DNA of 37,547 nucleotides from RGIG3102 sp964649845 (GTDB taxonomy: Bacteria; Bacillota; Clostridia; Oscillospirales; Ruminococcaceae), in the NCBI GenBank assembly GCA_964649845.1, contig CAZYSS010000008.1, forward strand, positions 1 to 37,547. The letters run 5' to 3'. How positions within the stretch are numbered: position 1 is the first letter of the stretch; each line of letters opens with the position of its first letter. Below the pieces are notes generated by a model, which saw nothing but the letters and a program-made list of their open reading frames with translations, had not been told where the DNA came from and searched no databases. The position numbers and the translations under genes are program-made. Below are positions 29,669 to 36,683 of the stretch, piece after piece.

Positions 29669-30798
29669 TGTCAAAAGAACCAAACAATTCAGCCAAAGGC
29701 AAAAGAGATAATCAAAAGATGAAACCATTTTTTGTAATGGAATATCTTCTTCAAAATTCTGATGAAAACAATAGATTAACTGCTGACCAAATAAGAGACG
29801 CATTAATCATAAAATATGATATATCTTCAAATGTCAGGTCTATTTATGACGATATAAAAGAAATCAATAAAGCTTTTTATCTTCTGAACAATGCTGATGA
29901 AACAGGAACAATGGAAGCAGCGGCCGCTGCCCTTGAAGAAGATTTATATGATGAAGAAAAGCTGATAGCTTACAGCCATTCAAAACCAAGAGGCTTTTAT
30001 GTAAAGAACAGAAAGCTTGAACTTGATGAAGTTCGCCTTTTGGCAGAATGTATTTACACAAGTAAATTCATCACACAGAAAGAAGCAGATAGGCTTATTA
30101 CTGTTATCAAAGACTTAACAACCTTAAAAAATGCTGAACAAATTAAACACGATGTTGTTGTATCAGACAGAATTAAAACAACTAATAAAAGCGTTGTTAA
30201 TAGTCTGAGCATTATCAATATGGCTATGAGTTTGAAGATAGACTCAAAACAACATACACCTGAAAAGATAAGCTTCCAAATGCTGACACACACAATGGCA
30301 GATAAAGAAAAGCCGCTGCCACGCAAAACAAAATATGTTGTCAGTCCTTACAAGCTGATTGTAAATGATGGCAACTATTATCTGTTGGCCTTTGAAGATA
30401 AAAGCCAAAAGATGAAAACATACAGAGTAGATAGATTGAAAAGTGTTTCATTGACCGGAGAAAGCAGAGATGGCGAAGAAGCTTTTAAAGCTATTGATAT
30501 GAGTAGATATTTGAATGCCACATTTTCTATGTTTAACGGCAAGCCAGAGTATGTAAAGATGATATTCATTAATCATCTGCTGGATACTGTAATGGAACGA
30601 TTTGGCACAAAAGACGTGATTTACAGTAAAGAGGATGATAGACATTTTTCTATTTCCGCAAAAGTTTATATCAGCGACCAATTCTATGGTTGGCTCTGTG
30701 GTCTGGGTAAAAGAGTAAAAATTATATCTCCTGATTATGTAGCAGAGGACTACAAAGCATATCTTGATAAAATCAGTAAGATGTATGATTCTGATTAA
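29668..30798 (+). CDS. WYL-domain transcriptional regulator
   Basis: 376 residues. N-terminal winged helix (FFVMEYLLQNSDENNRLTAD, then SSNVRSIYDDIKEINKAF), a middle WYL domain (KYVVSPYKLIVNDGNYYLLA, RVDRLKSVSLTGE) and a C-terminal WCX part (AKVYISDQFYGWLCGLG). WYL domains sense nucleic acids or nucleotides, and WYL regulators control many defence and mobile-element loci. It is translationally coupled to the preceding XRE gene and followed by a strong terminator, 197 bp from attR. A truncated homolog lies in the relic at 32404. Confidence 0.88.
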   Translation: MSKEPNNSAKGKRDNQKMKPFFVMEYLLQNSDENNRLTADQIRDALIIKYDISSNVRSIYDDIKEINKAFYLLNNADETGTMEAAAAALEEDLYDEEKLIAYSHSKPRGFYVKNRKLELDEVRLLAECIYTSKFITQKEADRLITVIKDLTTLKNAEQIKHDVVVSDRIKTTNKSVVNSLSIINMAMSLKIDSKQHTPEKISFQMLTHTMADKEKPLPRKTKYVVSPYKLIVNDGNYYLLAFEDKSQKMKTYRVDRLKSVSLTGESRDGEEAFKAIDMSRYLNATFSMFNGKPEYVKMIFINHLLDTVMERFGTKDVIYSKEDDRHFSISAKVYISDQFYGWLCGLGKRVKIISPDYVAEDYKAYLDKISKMYDSD

Positions 30799-30817
30799 AA
30801 GATGTATAAAAGAAATT

Positions 30818-30857
30818 AAAAAGTAGTAAGAAACTTGATTGTTTCTTACTACTTTTT
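30818..30857 (+). terminator. Terminator of the XRE-WYL operon
   Basis: Perfect 17-bp stem AAAAAGTAGTAAGAAAC (30818-30834) / GTTTCTTACTACTTTTT (30841-30857). Almost identical to the relic terminator at 32587. Confidence 0.9.
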
Positions 30858-30994
30858 GTTATATATTTCTGTATAGTCAATACAGAATTTTAATAGAAAT
30901 TTGCTGTAAAATGTACTTATTTTGCTATACAATTTTATCTGTTAGATTAAAAAAATCCGCTATTTGTCGGGCTCTTTCGAGGGGCTGTAAGCCC

Positions 30995-31086
30995 CTCATA
31001 ACCCGAAGGTCGTTGGTTCAAATCCAGCCTCCGCAACCACAAGAGAGTCTTAATCATCCCAGTGATTAGGGCTTTTTCTTTTTGTC
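30995..31086 (+). repeat. attR direct repeat
   Basis: Copy of tRNA-fMet 3' half plus terminator, 91 of 92 bases equal to attL. To its left lies GTCGGGCT at 30966-30973, then 21 bp containing GGGGC-TGTAA-GCCCC, so the anticodon-stem 5' arm also recurs but is separated from CTCATAACCC. Confidence 0.95.
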
Positions 31087-31126
31087 AGAAAACCAACGAC
31101 CAAAGGGTTCTTGAAGGCATCGCCTA

Positions 31127-31182
31127 TAATATAAACAGAACAATAATCTAAAAATACATCTCTCTTTAGGAAAATTGATATA
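31127..31182 (+). pseudogene. Relic of a serine resolvase 3' end
   Basis: The 55 nt ending GGAAAATTGATATA align without gaps to the last codons and stop of the resolvase at 28022-28076, with about 10 mismatches. Translated it reads like MSRTTIYKYVSLLEN with two stops. It is followed, as in the intact element, by an ACAGGAAGC terminator and a minus-strand lipoprotein gene. Confidence 0.75.
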
Positions 31183-31185
31183 CGA

Positions 31186-31217
31186 AAAAACAGGAAGCAT
31201 TTCTGCTTCCTGTTTTT
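31186..31217. terminator. Bidirectional terminator in the relic element
   Basis: AAAAACAGGAAGCA (31186-31199) / TGCTTCCTGTTTTT (31204-31217), perfect 14-bp stem; homolog of the terminator at 28084. Confidence 0.88.
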
Positions 31218-31220
31218 ATA

Positions 31221-31763
31221 TCAGTATGGCTTGGAATAATCGTGTGTTCCGCCAAAACTTGACGATACTTTTTTTCCATCGGTCAAAACAACATCTCTTT
31301 TTCCATTATCATAGGTATATTCAGCTACATAATCCGATTTTACAAAGGTATATGTTCCTTTGATTTTCACATCAAATTTTGTATCAATAGTAACATCTTC
31401 TATTACGATGCCAAATAAAGCTCCACTACTAGACGTATTAAGGAATCCGTTTGTATATAATTCACACTGTGCATCGCTTGAGCCCCATAATATCCAACCA
31501 TCATTATACAGCTTGCTTGCGATAACAACACATGGTTTGTTTACTTCCTCTCCCCAAGTGTCCACGGGTGCTTCTGCAGCTATAAATTCGATATAATCCA
31601 TATAATTTTCACTTGTAATTTCAACAGTAAGATATTCTATCTCTGGTATTGATGTAGGTGTTGACTCTGGTGTATCATCAGTAGATGGCTGTGTTTCACC
31701 ACCACAAGAAGATAATGAAATTATCAGCATTAAACTCAATAAAACAGCAACTAATTTTCTCAT
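31221..31763 (-). CDS. Lipoprotein of unknown function (180 aa), in the relic element
   Basis: Signal RKLVAVLLSLMLIISLSSC with lipobox SLSSC, a Thr/Pro-rich linker (QPSTDDTPESTPTSIPEIE) and a beta-rich domain (VEITSENYMDYIEF, KIKGTYTFVKSDYVAEYTY). It occupies the position of the 28110 lipoprotein in the intact element; the signal peptides are similar, the mature parts diverge. AAGGAG precedes the ATG. It stays intact although neighbours decayed, which may indicate retention by selection. Confidence 0.75.
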   Translation of the reverse strand: MRKLVAVLLSLMLIISLSSCGGETQPSTDDTPESTPTSIPEIEYLTVEITSENYMDYIEFIAAEAPVDTWGEEVNKPCVVIASKLYNDGWILWGSSDAQCELYTNGFLNTSSSGALFGIVIEDVTIDTKFDVKIKGTYTFVKSDYVAEYTYDNGKRDVVLTDGKKVSSSFGGTHDYSKPY

Positions 31764-31765
31764 GT

Positions 31766-31945
31766 TTATTTCTCCTTATTTTTTATTGGTTTAGGGCATT
31801 GTGCGTCTTTTGGAATATGCCAAGGACTACCTTTTCCGTCATGGTCTGCGCCTTCAATCAATCCTTTTCTACACCAATCAGCTATGGTAGATTGTTTATA
31901 TCCCCAAAGTTCCGCAGCTTCTTTTGTTCCCATACTATCGCTCAA
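31766..31945 (-). CDS. Small HTH (excisionase/MerR-like) DNA-binding protein
   Basis: 59 residues from a TTG at 31945, set by AAAGGAG eight bases before; a GTG at 31954 overlaps the SD and is rejected. The sequence GTKEAAELWGYKQSTIADWC followed by RKGLIEGADHDGKGSPWHIP is a MerR/excisionase-type winged helix-turn-helix. Such genes often act as recombination directionality factors or as small regulators. It stops 3 bp before the lipoprotein start on the same strand, so the two are co-transcribed. The intact element has no equivalent. Confidence 0.78.
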   Translation of the reverse strand: MSDSMGTKEAAELWGYKQSTIADWCRKGLIEGADHDGKGSPWHIPKDAQCPKPIKNKEK

Positions 31946-32062
31946 TATATACACTCCTTTCTTACAGGAACTATTCTTCCTTTAATTATAAAGCTATTCT
32001 TCCTGTTTGTCAAATAAAAACGGAACTATAATTCTTGTATAGAATGCACAAGGGGAAGAAAA

Positions 32063-32395
32063 ATGCTGATTTTGGATTTGCACGCTATTGGAAATAAACT
32101 TTTAAATGTCCGTAAAAGAATGGGTATGACACAGGCAGAGGTGGCAGAGGCCGCCGGCCTGTCTGACAGAACTTATGCAGACATAGAGAGAGGCACTGTA
32201 AATATGCGAACAGAAACCATTCTTCGTATATGCCAAGTTCTTCATATAACACCAGATGAAATCTTTACAGAAAGTGATGTTTCTATTACAGCTAAACAAG
32301 CAGAACTTATTGAAAAGCTAAATGCCTGTTCTCCAAAGGATAAGGAAACAGCTTTGAATATTCTTTCTGCTTATTTGAAATCGTTAAGTGACTGA
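32063..32395 (+). CDS. XRE-family regulator of the relic element
   Basis: 110 residues: helix-turn-helix LLNVRKRMGMTQAEVAEAAG followed by LSDRTYADIERGTVNMRTE, then ILRICQVLHITPDEIF and a short helical tail. Same gene order as the intact XRE-WYL pair, but its WYL partner is collapsed. An AAGGGGAAG site precedes the ATG. It may now regulate only the relic promoters or nothing. Confidence 0.82.
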   Translation: MLILDLHAIGNKLLNVRKRMGMTQAEVAEAAGLSDRTYADIERGTVNMRTETILRICQVLHITPDEIFTESDVSITAKQAELIEKLNACSPKDKETALNILSAYLKSLSD

Positions 32396-32403
32396 TGTGA
32401 GAT

Positions 32404-32560
32404 TTGATATAAATAAACAGTCTAACAACGCCGCCAAATGTAAAAGAGATAACCAGAAGAAACTATTTTTTGTAAGGGATATATCTTCTTAAAAATACAG
32501 ATGAAAACAACAGAAAAACCGCTGGTGATATGAAATATGGCTTAATTGTAAAATGTTAAG
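32404..32560 (+). pseudogene. Truncated WYL regulator relic
   Basis: AAAAGAGATAACCAGAAGAA, TATTTTTTGTAA and ATATCTTCTTAAAAATACAG align with the 5' end of the intact WYL gene (29700-29820), with in-frame stops. More than 900 bp of the gene are missing before the shared terminator. Confidence 0.8.
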
Positions 32561-32586
32561 ATTTTCTTAAAAAATAATAATACATC

Positions 32587-32628
32587 AAAAAAGTAGTAAG
32601 AAACCAGCAAGTTTCTCACTACTTTTTT
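32587..32628 (+). terminator. Terminator at the end of the relic element
   Basis: AAAAAAGTAGTAAGAAAC / GTTTCTCACTACTTTTTT, one mismatch in 18 pairs; the arms match the 30818 terminator. Confidence 0.88.
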
Positions 32629-32700
32629 GATTATATTTATATATCAGTTATAAAAAATTTTATGAATCTTTATATAAACGAATACTTTTCTGCTGCACAA

Positions 32701-34347
32701 TTACGCTGCATAATCTACAGATTCTTCGGAGAATTTTGTCTTAAACGCATTAATTGTTTTTGTAAGATTTTCTGCATCAAAGGGGTCTGGCAGGCCAACC
32801 GCCATAAGAGTATCAAAAAATGTGTTGTCAGTAGGGGTTTCAAGGCAAAGGTCAATATAAATTTCCTGTGCGGTCTGATATCCATTTTCTTCCGCAACTG
32901 CATAGAAACTCATTGCAACCAGTTCGCTTGTAGCATAGCTCAAATAGTAAACAGGAGTTTTCAAAATTACCTTCTGTGCGTAAGTATACCATCCTTTGTA
33001 ACTTTTGAGCTGATTTATGCCATCATATTCATCCAGTACGCTGTACAGAATGTATTTGAAATCTTCTGGAGAATCTATTTTATCTGTAGTGTATACTGTT
33101 TCCTCATAGTCATCCAGCACAGTACATATTACAATATTATCCAGTCCTTTTGAAAGGCGCCACAGACATAAAGCCTGATAAACGTCCTGATCCAGCTTTC
33201 CGTCAAGATAATCAAGCATAAGCCATTCGTTACTTTGAGAATGTGTTTCAGCAGTGTCAACGGGCAGGTTTACATCAAAATGATAGTATGCGGCATAGTG
33301 TCCAAGCTCATGTACAACTGTAAGCAGATCCTGTGTATCATTGCCAAAAAATATATAAGGCTGTTCAGAATATTCTGCATAACCTGTATAGGCTGTGGCA
33401 AAAGAATTCTCTGAATCAGCATAAACCACTGCCTCTCTTTCAAACAGATAGTTCATTATAGTTTTCATCTGTTTAGGATAACTGTTTATATATCCTGTAA
33501 GATATTCATTTGTGGGCAGACAGGTATTGGATTTTAAGGCTTCAAGCTGTTCTTTCTGCGTATCGGTAAGCTGACTACACTTTTCAATGTAAAGGTCATA
33601 AATCTCGTTGCCTAAAGGCAGTATAGTATTTTTTACATTTTGGCGCAGAGCTTCACGTTGCTGCAGAGAATATTCTCTGTTATAGATTTCTTTTGTAGCA
33701 TATTCGTAATAATTGTCGTAGCCATAACACTGTGCAAGCTGCTGAGCGCCGGCTGTGAATTCAAAATAAAGATTATCAACCTCTTGTGACCATTCTTCTG
33801 TGCCTGAATTATTCAGACTCAAATAACTATTCACAATGGTCTGTTGCTGCTTTTCAATATTTAAAATTTCTTCGCTGGATATATTCAAATCCTGAATATT
33901 TTTTTTAGACCAATCAGCAAAAACCTTTTCTTTTGCTGCAAGGTCAGAATTATACAGCTTTTTCATAATCCTGATATATTCGCTGAAAACTGTCATATAG
34001 CTGTCTTCTGCAAAAATGTACATATCGTAGTATTCTTCGTTTGAAAGATCTGAATAATAGATAACTTTACTGATATCGTACTGATTCAATATGTAGTTTA
34101 TGTTTTCTTCCAGATTTTTGGCAGTTGAAACTATCTTTCTGTTTCCGCCGCTGTCAATATGGGTTTCAAGCTCTGTGATTAGGGAAAGTGCTTCGTCAAT
34201 ATCTTTTTCTGTCAGAACATATTCAAAACTCATCTTACTTGTTTCTGTTGTTTTTTGCTGGCTGCAAGCTGTCATCCCTACAGAAGCAAACGCTATAGTA
34301 AAGGCTAGCACAAGAGAAAGTATGCTTTTCAGATTGGTTTTTTTCAC
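32701..34347 (-). CDS. M3-like (oligoendopeptidase-type) metallopeptidase lipoprotein
   Basis: 548 residues. Signal with lipobox GMTACSQ, then a long helical domain and the zinc site LTVVHELGHYAAY, with a downstream Glu in SQSNEWLMLDYL as likely third ligand, as in M3 peptidases. YAYATSE-like YLSYATSELVAMSFY and YTYAQKVILKTPVYY are typical C-terminal PepF-family blocks. It is expected to trim oligopeptides at the cell surface, complementing the cytosolic dipeptidases at 7516 and 9040. The GTG start is fixed by GGAGGT. Its end lies 73 bp from the relic terminator. Confidence 0.85.
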   Translation of the reverse strand: MKKTNLKSILSLVLAFTIAFASVGMTACSQQKTTETSKMSFEYVLTEKDIDEALSLITELETHIDSGGNRKIVSTAKNLEENINYILNQYDISKVIYYSDLSNEEYYDMYIFAEDSYMTVFSEYIRIMKKLYNSDLAAKEKVFADWSKKNIQDLNISSEEILNIEKQQQTIVNSYLSLNNSGTEEWSQEVDNLYFEFTAGAQQLAQCYGYDNYYEYATKEIYNREYSLQQREALRQNVKNTILPLGNEIYDLYIEKCSQLTDTQKEQLEALKSNTCLPTNEYLTGYINSYPKQMKTIMNYLFEREAVVYADSENSFATAYTGYAEYSEQPYIFFGNDTQDLLTVVHELGHYAAYYHFDVNLPVDTAETHSQSNEWLMLDYLDGKLDQDVYQALCLWRLSKGLDNIVICTVLDDYEETVYTTDKIDSPEDFKYILYSVLDEYDGINQLKSYKGWYTYAQKVILKTPVYYLSYATSELVAMSFYAVAEENGYQTAQEIYIDLCLETPTDNTFFDTLMAVGLPDPFDAENLTKTINAFKTKFSEESVDYAA

Positions 34348-34656
34348 AGAAATACCTCCGTATCTTCTGAAATCAGGAACATTTTATCATATCATTTTTT
34401 TTAAATCAACCGACAAACGCTCAACTCAAAAACTTAAAAAGAAGGAAAGTACATACATTCTATTTTTGAAGGGGGTATATACAACTTGAATATGTTTTAT
34501 TTTCACGCAACACAGAACAGACTGATTGACATATATGTGTCCAGACTGGTAAAATAATACCGGACATAAAGATAAAAATATATCGAATTATCGTGATAAA
34601 TGGTATAAAAACTGATGTAAAATCAGAAACAAAATTTTGAAATTTAATATTGTATT
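34348..34656. other. AT-rich intergenic region
   Basis: About 300 bp between the divergent peptidase gene and the ECF leader. It should hold both promoters; I see no convincing complete hexamer pair, and no gene. Confidence 0.35.
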
Positions 34657-34829
34657 TCGAGCATACAGGCCTACAGCCTTTGCCACGGCCTGTATGACGA
34701 AGCTTTCACAGCTTCCGGGGTGAAGAAGGAAACGCCTTCGCCTTCCCACGTTATACGCAATTTGAAAAGAAATACCACAGGCCTTTTGTGAAAAAGGTCT
34801 GCCCGGGCATATCTTTTCTGGATATGCCC
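34657..34829 (+). promoter_or_regulatory. Structured 5' leader of the ECF/MobA operon (candidate riboswitch)
   Basis: Several stems in order: CATACAGGCC (34662-34671) with GGCCTGTATG (34687-34696); GAAGCT (34699-34704) with AGCTTC (34710-34715); GAAGG/CCTTC near 34725-34739; AGGCCTTTT/AAAAGGTCT-like pairing near 34779-34800; then GGGCATATC (34805-34813) with GATATGCCC (34821-34829) and TTT. The last hairpin abuts the SD at 34839 and could act as expression platform. No known riboswitch consensus is recognised with certainty; a cofactor (Mo-cofactor or other) switch would suit the genes. Confidence 0.5.
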
Positions 34830-34848
34830 TTTAAATTTGGAGATTGAA

Positions 34849-35409
34849 ATGAAAACAAAAACAAATTATTTTTCCTTATATGAAATATGCCTTATGGCTT
34901 TATTATCGGTGCTGGGTATGTTTACAAAACCTGTCGTAGCACCTTTGTTCAATATGCTTACAGACCTTGTGCAGATTCCCGGTGGCAGTGTCAGTGCCGG
35001 TTTCAGTATGCTGTTTCTGGTATTTGCTACAGCATTTACGGGCAAATTCGGCACAGCCTTGCTGATGGGTGCTTTGCAGGCTACACTTGCTCTTGTTATG
35101 GGTTTTACTGCGCAGGCAGGTTTGTTGGTGTATATTACATACACTCTGCCGGGGCTGGCTGTAGACCTGGCTCTTGCCACACCGCTGCTGGCTTTCCTGT
35201 CGCAGAAACTTCGTATGATGGCTGCAGGTGCCCTGGGGGTGCTGGCAGGTGCAGTTATGAGCAATCTGCTGTATTTCAGGCTGGGTTTTGTGCCGTTTAT
35301 GCTGTTTTATATCCTGGGCATACTTTCGGGTGTTATCAGCGGAGGACTTGCCTGCCTTATTTTAAACAGGCTGCCATCGTCTGTGATGAGAGGTTACCAT
35401 GAAAAATAA
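34849..35409 (+). CDS. ECF transporter S-component (substrate-binding membrane subunit)
   Basis: 186 residues from ATG 34849, with GGAG at 34839-34842; an upstream in-frame TTG overlaps the SD. Six hydrophobic segments: LYEICLMALLSVLGMF, the loop VQIPGGSVSAGFSML, FATAFTGKFGTALLMGALQA, TLPGLAVDLALATPLLAFL and others. This pattern is that of vitamin/cofactor-binding S-components, which pair with shared EcfA/EcfT energising subunits, not encoded here. The ligand is unknown. The next gene overlaps by 11 bp, so a linked role is expected: uptake of a precursor that the fusion protein then activates. Confidence 0.8.
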   Translation: MKTKTNYFSLYEICLMALLSVLGMFTKPVVAPLFNMLTDLVQIPGGSVSAGFSMLFLVFATAFTGKFGTALLMGALQATLALVMGFTAQAGLLVYITYTLPGLAVDLALATPLLAFLSQKLRMMAAGALGVLAGAVMSNLLYFRLGFVPFMLFYILGILSGVISGGLACLILNRLPSSVMRGYHEK

Positions 35410-36532
35410 TATTTCCATAAATCACAGTGAAAATACTGTGACCAAAACTTTTCGCAGCACCATAGCCTGTGACAAAGAAAAATATCTGCTGGAAATGCTG
35501 TCCGGCACAGGGTTAGTGCCGCAGCTTTTACAGGCAGGGAACAAAACCATTACCACAAAGCACTGCCAGGGTGCTCTGGTGGCGGATATTCTGCTGGCTG
35601 ACAGCCTGCAGGATGTGTGTGCTGTGATAAAAGCACTGGCAGAATGGATGGCAGACTTCGGGCAGCGGTTTTCTATGGCTGCAGGTAGCCATATTGTGCT
35701 GGAAGATATAAACCCGAGGAATTTCATATACACTGGCGGCAAAATCACAGGTGTGGATTTTGAAGCCTGGCATATTGGCGGCAGTGAGGAAAACCTGCTT
35801 TTTCTGCCTGCAATGGTAAAAAACACCCGTTTTGCATCAGATTATACCGCTGCACAGGCTTATGAATATGCCATCGATATTATACGGCGCCTTACAGGCA
35901 GAAAAGTTGATGAAATTGCCCTGACAGCCGAACAATTCTCACAGAAGACAATCAGCCGCAGAGACCTGATGAAAATTATAAGAAAATGTGACTGTGTTAT
36001 TATCGCCGGAGGAAAATCCAGCCGTATGGGCAGTCCTAAAGGTCTGCTTGTGCTGGATGGCTATACCTTTACAGACAGGCTGATTTATTCTGCCCAGCTG
36101 TTTGACAATCTGTATATTTCAGCAAATATGCCGGAATACGGCTGCTTTGGCTGTAAACTGATACCGGATATCCACACAGACAGAGGTCCTCTGGGGGCGC
36201 TCCACGCCTGCCTGCAGACAACAGAAAAGGATATGGTGTTCTTTATGCCTTGTGATTCTCCTTTTATCACAGAGAAAACCATACTGGAATTTTTCAGCAA
36301 AGCAGATACGGCGGCAGACTGCAGCATTGCCCGCTGCGATGGCCGTGTTTACCCCACCATAGGCCTGTACCGAAAATCTGCCCTGCCTGTTATACAGTGG
36401 CATATACAGCAGGACAAACTGCGTCTTATATCTCTGTTTGAGAAACTTGACTGCCATTATGTGGATATAAATAATGCAGATGAGCTGAAAAATATAAACA
36501 CAAAAGAAGAGTATGCAATCCTCAGCACATAA
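35399..36532 (+). CDS. Kinase-like domain fused to a MobA-like nucleotidyltransferase
   Basis: 377 residues, two modules. Residues about 15-165 look like a small protein-kinase-like/RIO-type phosphotransferase: LEDINPRNF gives Asp103 and Asn108 with catalytic-loop spacing, VDFE gives Asp120 (DFG-like). Residues 198-377 are a MobA-like NTP transferase: VIIAGGKSSRMGSPKGLLVLDG, IPDIHTDRGPLGALHA and FFMPCDSPFI. MobA joins GMP to molybdopterin; CobY-like relatives join GMP to adenosylcobinamide phosphate. A kinase followed by a nucleotidyltransferase would suit phosphorylation and nucleotide activation of an imported cofactor precursor. SD AGAGG at 35389; overlaps the ECF gene. Confidence 0.8.
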   Translation: MKNNISINHSENTVTKTFRSTIACDKEKYLLEMLSGTGLVPQLLQAGNKTITTKHCQGALVADILLADSLQDVCAVIKALAEWMADFGQRFSMAAGSHIVLEDINPRNFIYTGGKITGVDFEAWHIGGSEENLLFLPAMVKNTRFASDYTAAQAYEYAIDIIRRLTGRKVDEIALTAEQFSQKTISRRDLMKIIRKCDCVIIAGGKSSRMGSPKGLLVLDGYTFTDRLIYSAQLFDNLYISANMPEYGCFGCKLIPDIHTDRGPLGALHACLQTTEKDMVFFMPCDSPFITEKTILEFFSKADTAADCSIARCDGRVYPTIGLYRKSALPVIQWHIQQDKLRLISLFEKLDCHYVDINNADELKNINTKEEYAILST

Positions 36533-36562
36533 GGAATTATCCTCTGTGTCCTTGTCTATATG

Positions 36563-36599
36563 CAGCAAGCCTCGTCAAATTGGCGGGGTTTGCTGTTTT
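36563..36599 (+). terminator. Terminator of the ECF/MobA operon
   Basis: CAGCAAGCCTCG (36563-36574) pairs with CGGGGTTTGCTG (36584-36595), two G-U pairs, then TTTT. Confidence 0.8.
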
Positions 36600-36683
36600 C
36601 ACAATTTGCACTCATTTCAGCCACAGATTTTACATTTTAAGGGAATATAATTCTTATCATCCAAAGATACGGTGAGGAAAATT

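Noticed and set aside
34657..34829. Cobalamin or TPP riboswitch
   Set aside because: No B12-box-like conserved block and no CTGAGA...ACCTGAT pair could be found in the leader.
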